NCBI GenBank assembly: GCA_964486825.1
Contig: CAZAQS010000106.1
Location: 1-15,401, forward strand
Direction: 5' to 3'
Origin: CAZAQS01 sp964486825
GTDB taxonomy: Bacteria > Chloroflexota > Anaerolineae > Anaerolineales > UBA4823
Length of the DNA: 15,401 nt
A model generated the notes under the pieces. The model was given only the letters and a program-made list of their open reading frames with translations, was not told where the DNA came from and searched no databases. The position numbers were made by a program, and so were the translations under genes. Of the stretch, positions 15,227-15,401 are shown one piece after another; the first letter of the stretch is position 1, and each line of letters opens with the position of its first letter.

Positions 15227-15401
15227 ATCCCATCACCTGTCAGAATATCTTCGAAGATAGCTTCCAGTTCTGGTTCAGGACTGGCTTCAGCATACGCTAC
15301 GGCTTCATCAACATTTTCCTTTATTTCGGCTTGAATTTGCTTGCAATGGTACTCGTGTAGGATAGCCGGTTCGGTCAAATGATTTTTGAAGTTGTGAGTC
15401 A
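15223..15401 (-). CDS. TPP-dependent dehydrogenase E1 component, alpha subunit, C-terminal end
   Basis: Hand translation of this partial frame gives 58 residues entering from the right edge, ending with TGA at 15223-15225. The segment LHEYHCKQIQAEIKEN, then DEAVAYAEASPEPE and a short acidic tail, is the usual C-terminus of E1 alpha (the helix in which 'V-x-x-A-v-x-F-A-x-x-S-P-x-P' precedes the last strand). The start and the TPP-binding GDG motif lie outside the window. The overlap with the beta subunit supports one transcription unit that begins upstream of the window. Confidence 0.85.
   Translation of the reverse strand, partial: THNFKNHLTEPAILHEYHCKQIQAEIKENVDEAVAYAEASPEPELEAIFEDILTGDGI

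Noticed and set aside
1..15401. CRISPR arrays, tRNA or rRNA genes
   Set aside because: No regularly spaced repeats, and no tRNA or rRNA sequence recognised on reading both strands.

Overview
The window reads as bacterial chromosome. It shows Shine-Dalgarno sites, a lipoprotein signal, a two-permease sugar-type ABC importer and Pyl-free MttB-family methyltransferases. An anaerobic or facultative bacterium, possibly Chloroflexota, is my inference from the protein flavour; nothing in the window (no rRNA or tRNA) fixes the taxon.

Layout. At the left edge, on the minus strand, is the N-terminal part of a secreted subtilisin-like protease (1-983, cut by the window edge). A 490-base divergent intergenic region follows. 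Then comes an exported PQQ-type sugar dehydrogenase family protein on the plus strand (GTG start at 1474, end 2943). A hairpin at 2992-3022 separates it from a convergent, long, entirely minus-strand block that fills the rest of the window.

Reading that block in its direction of transcription (right to left): the C-terminus of a TPP-dependent 2-oxoacid/acetoin dehydrogenase E1 alpha (15223-15401, partial); its E1 beta (14246-15226); an M24 creatinase/prolidase-like hydrolase (12996-14192); a SorC/LsrR-type regulator (11880-12842); a sugar-type lipoprotein binding protein (10621-11676); a double-domain RbsA-like ATPase (8973-10499); two different RbsC-like permeases (7942-8976 and 6869-7891); an MttB-superfamily methyltransferase without pyrrolysine (5290-6747); a corrinoid protein (4536-5174); and a second MttB-superfamily paralogue of identical length (3050-4507).

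Working model (inference): a SorC regulator senses a small imported metabolite. A CUT2-type ABC importer brings in a methylated, probably quaternary-amine or methylamino compound. One or both MttB paralogues move a methyl group to the corrinoid protein. The M24 enzyme cleaves the compound or a derivative, and the E1 alpha/beta pair oxidises a resulting 2-oxo acid or acetoin-like fragment. No corrinoid activase (RamA-like), no methylcorrinoid:tetrahydrofolate methyltransferase and no E2/E3 subunits are visible; they would have to lie elsewhere. The substrate is unknown, and the combination is the most interesting thing here.
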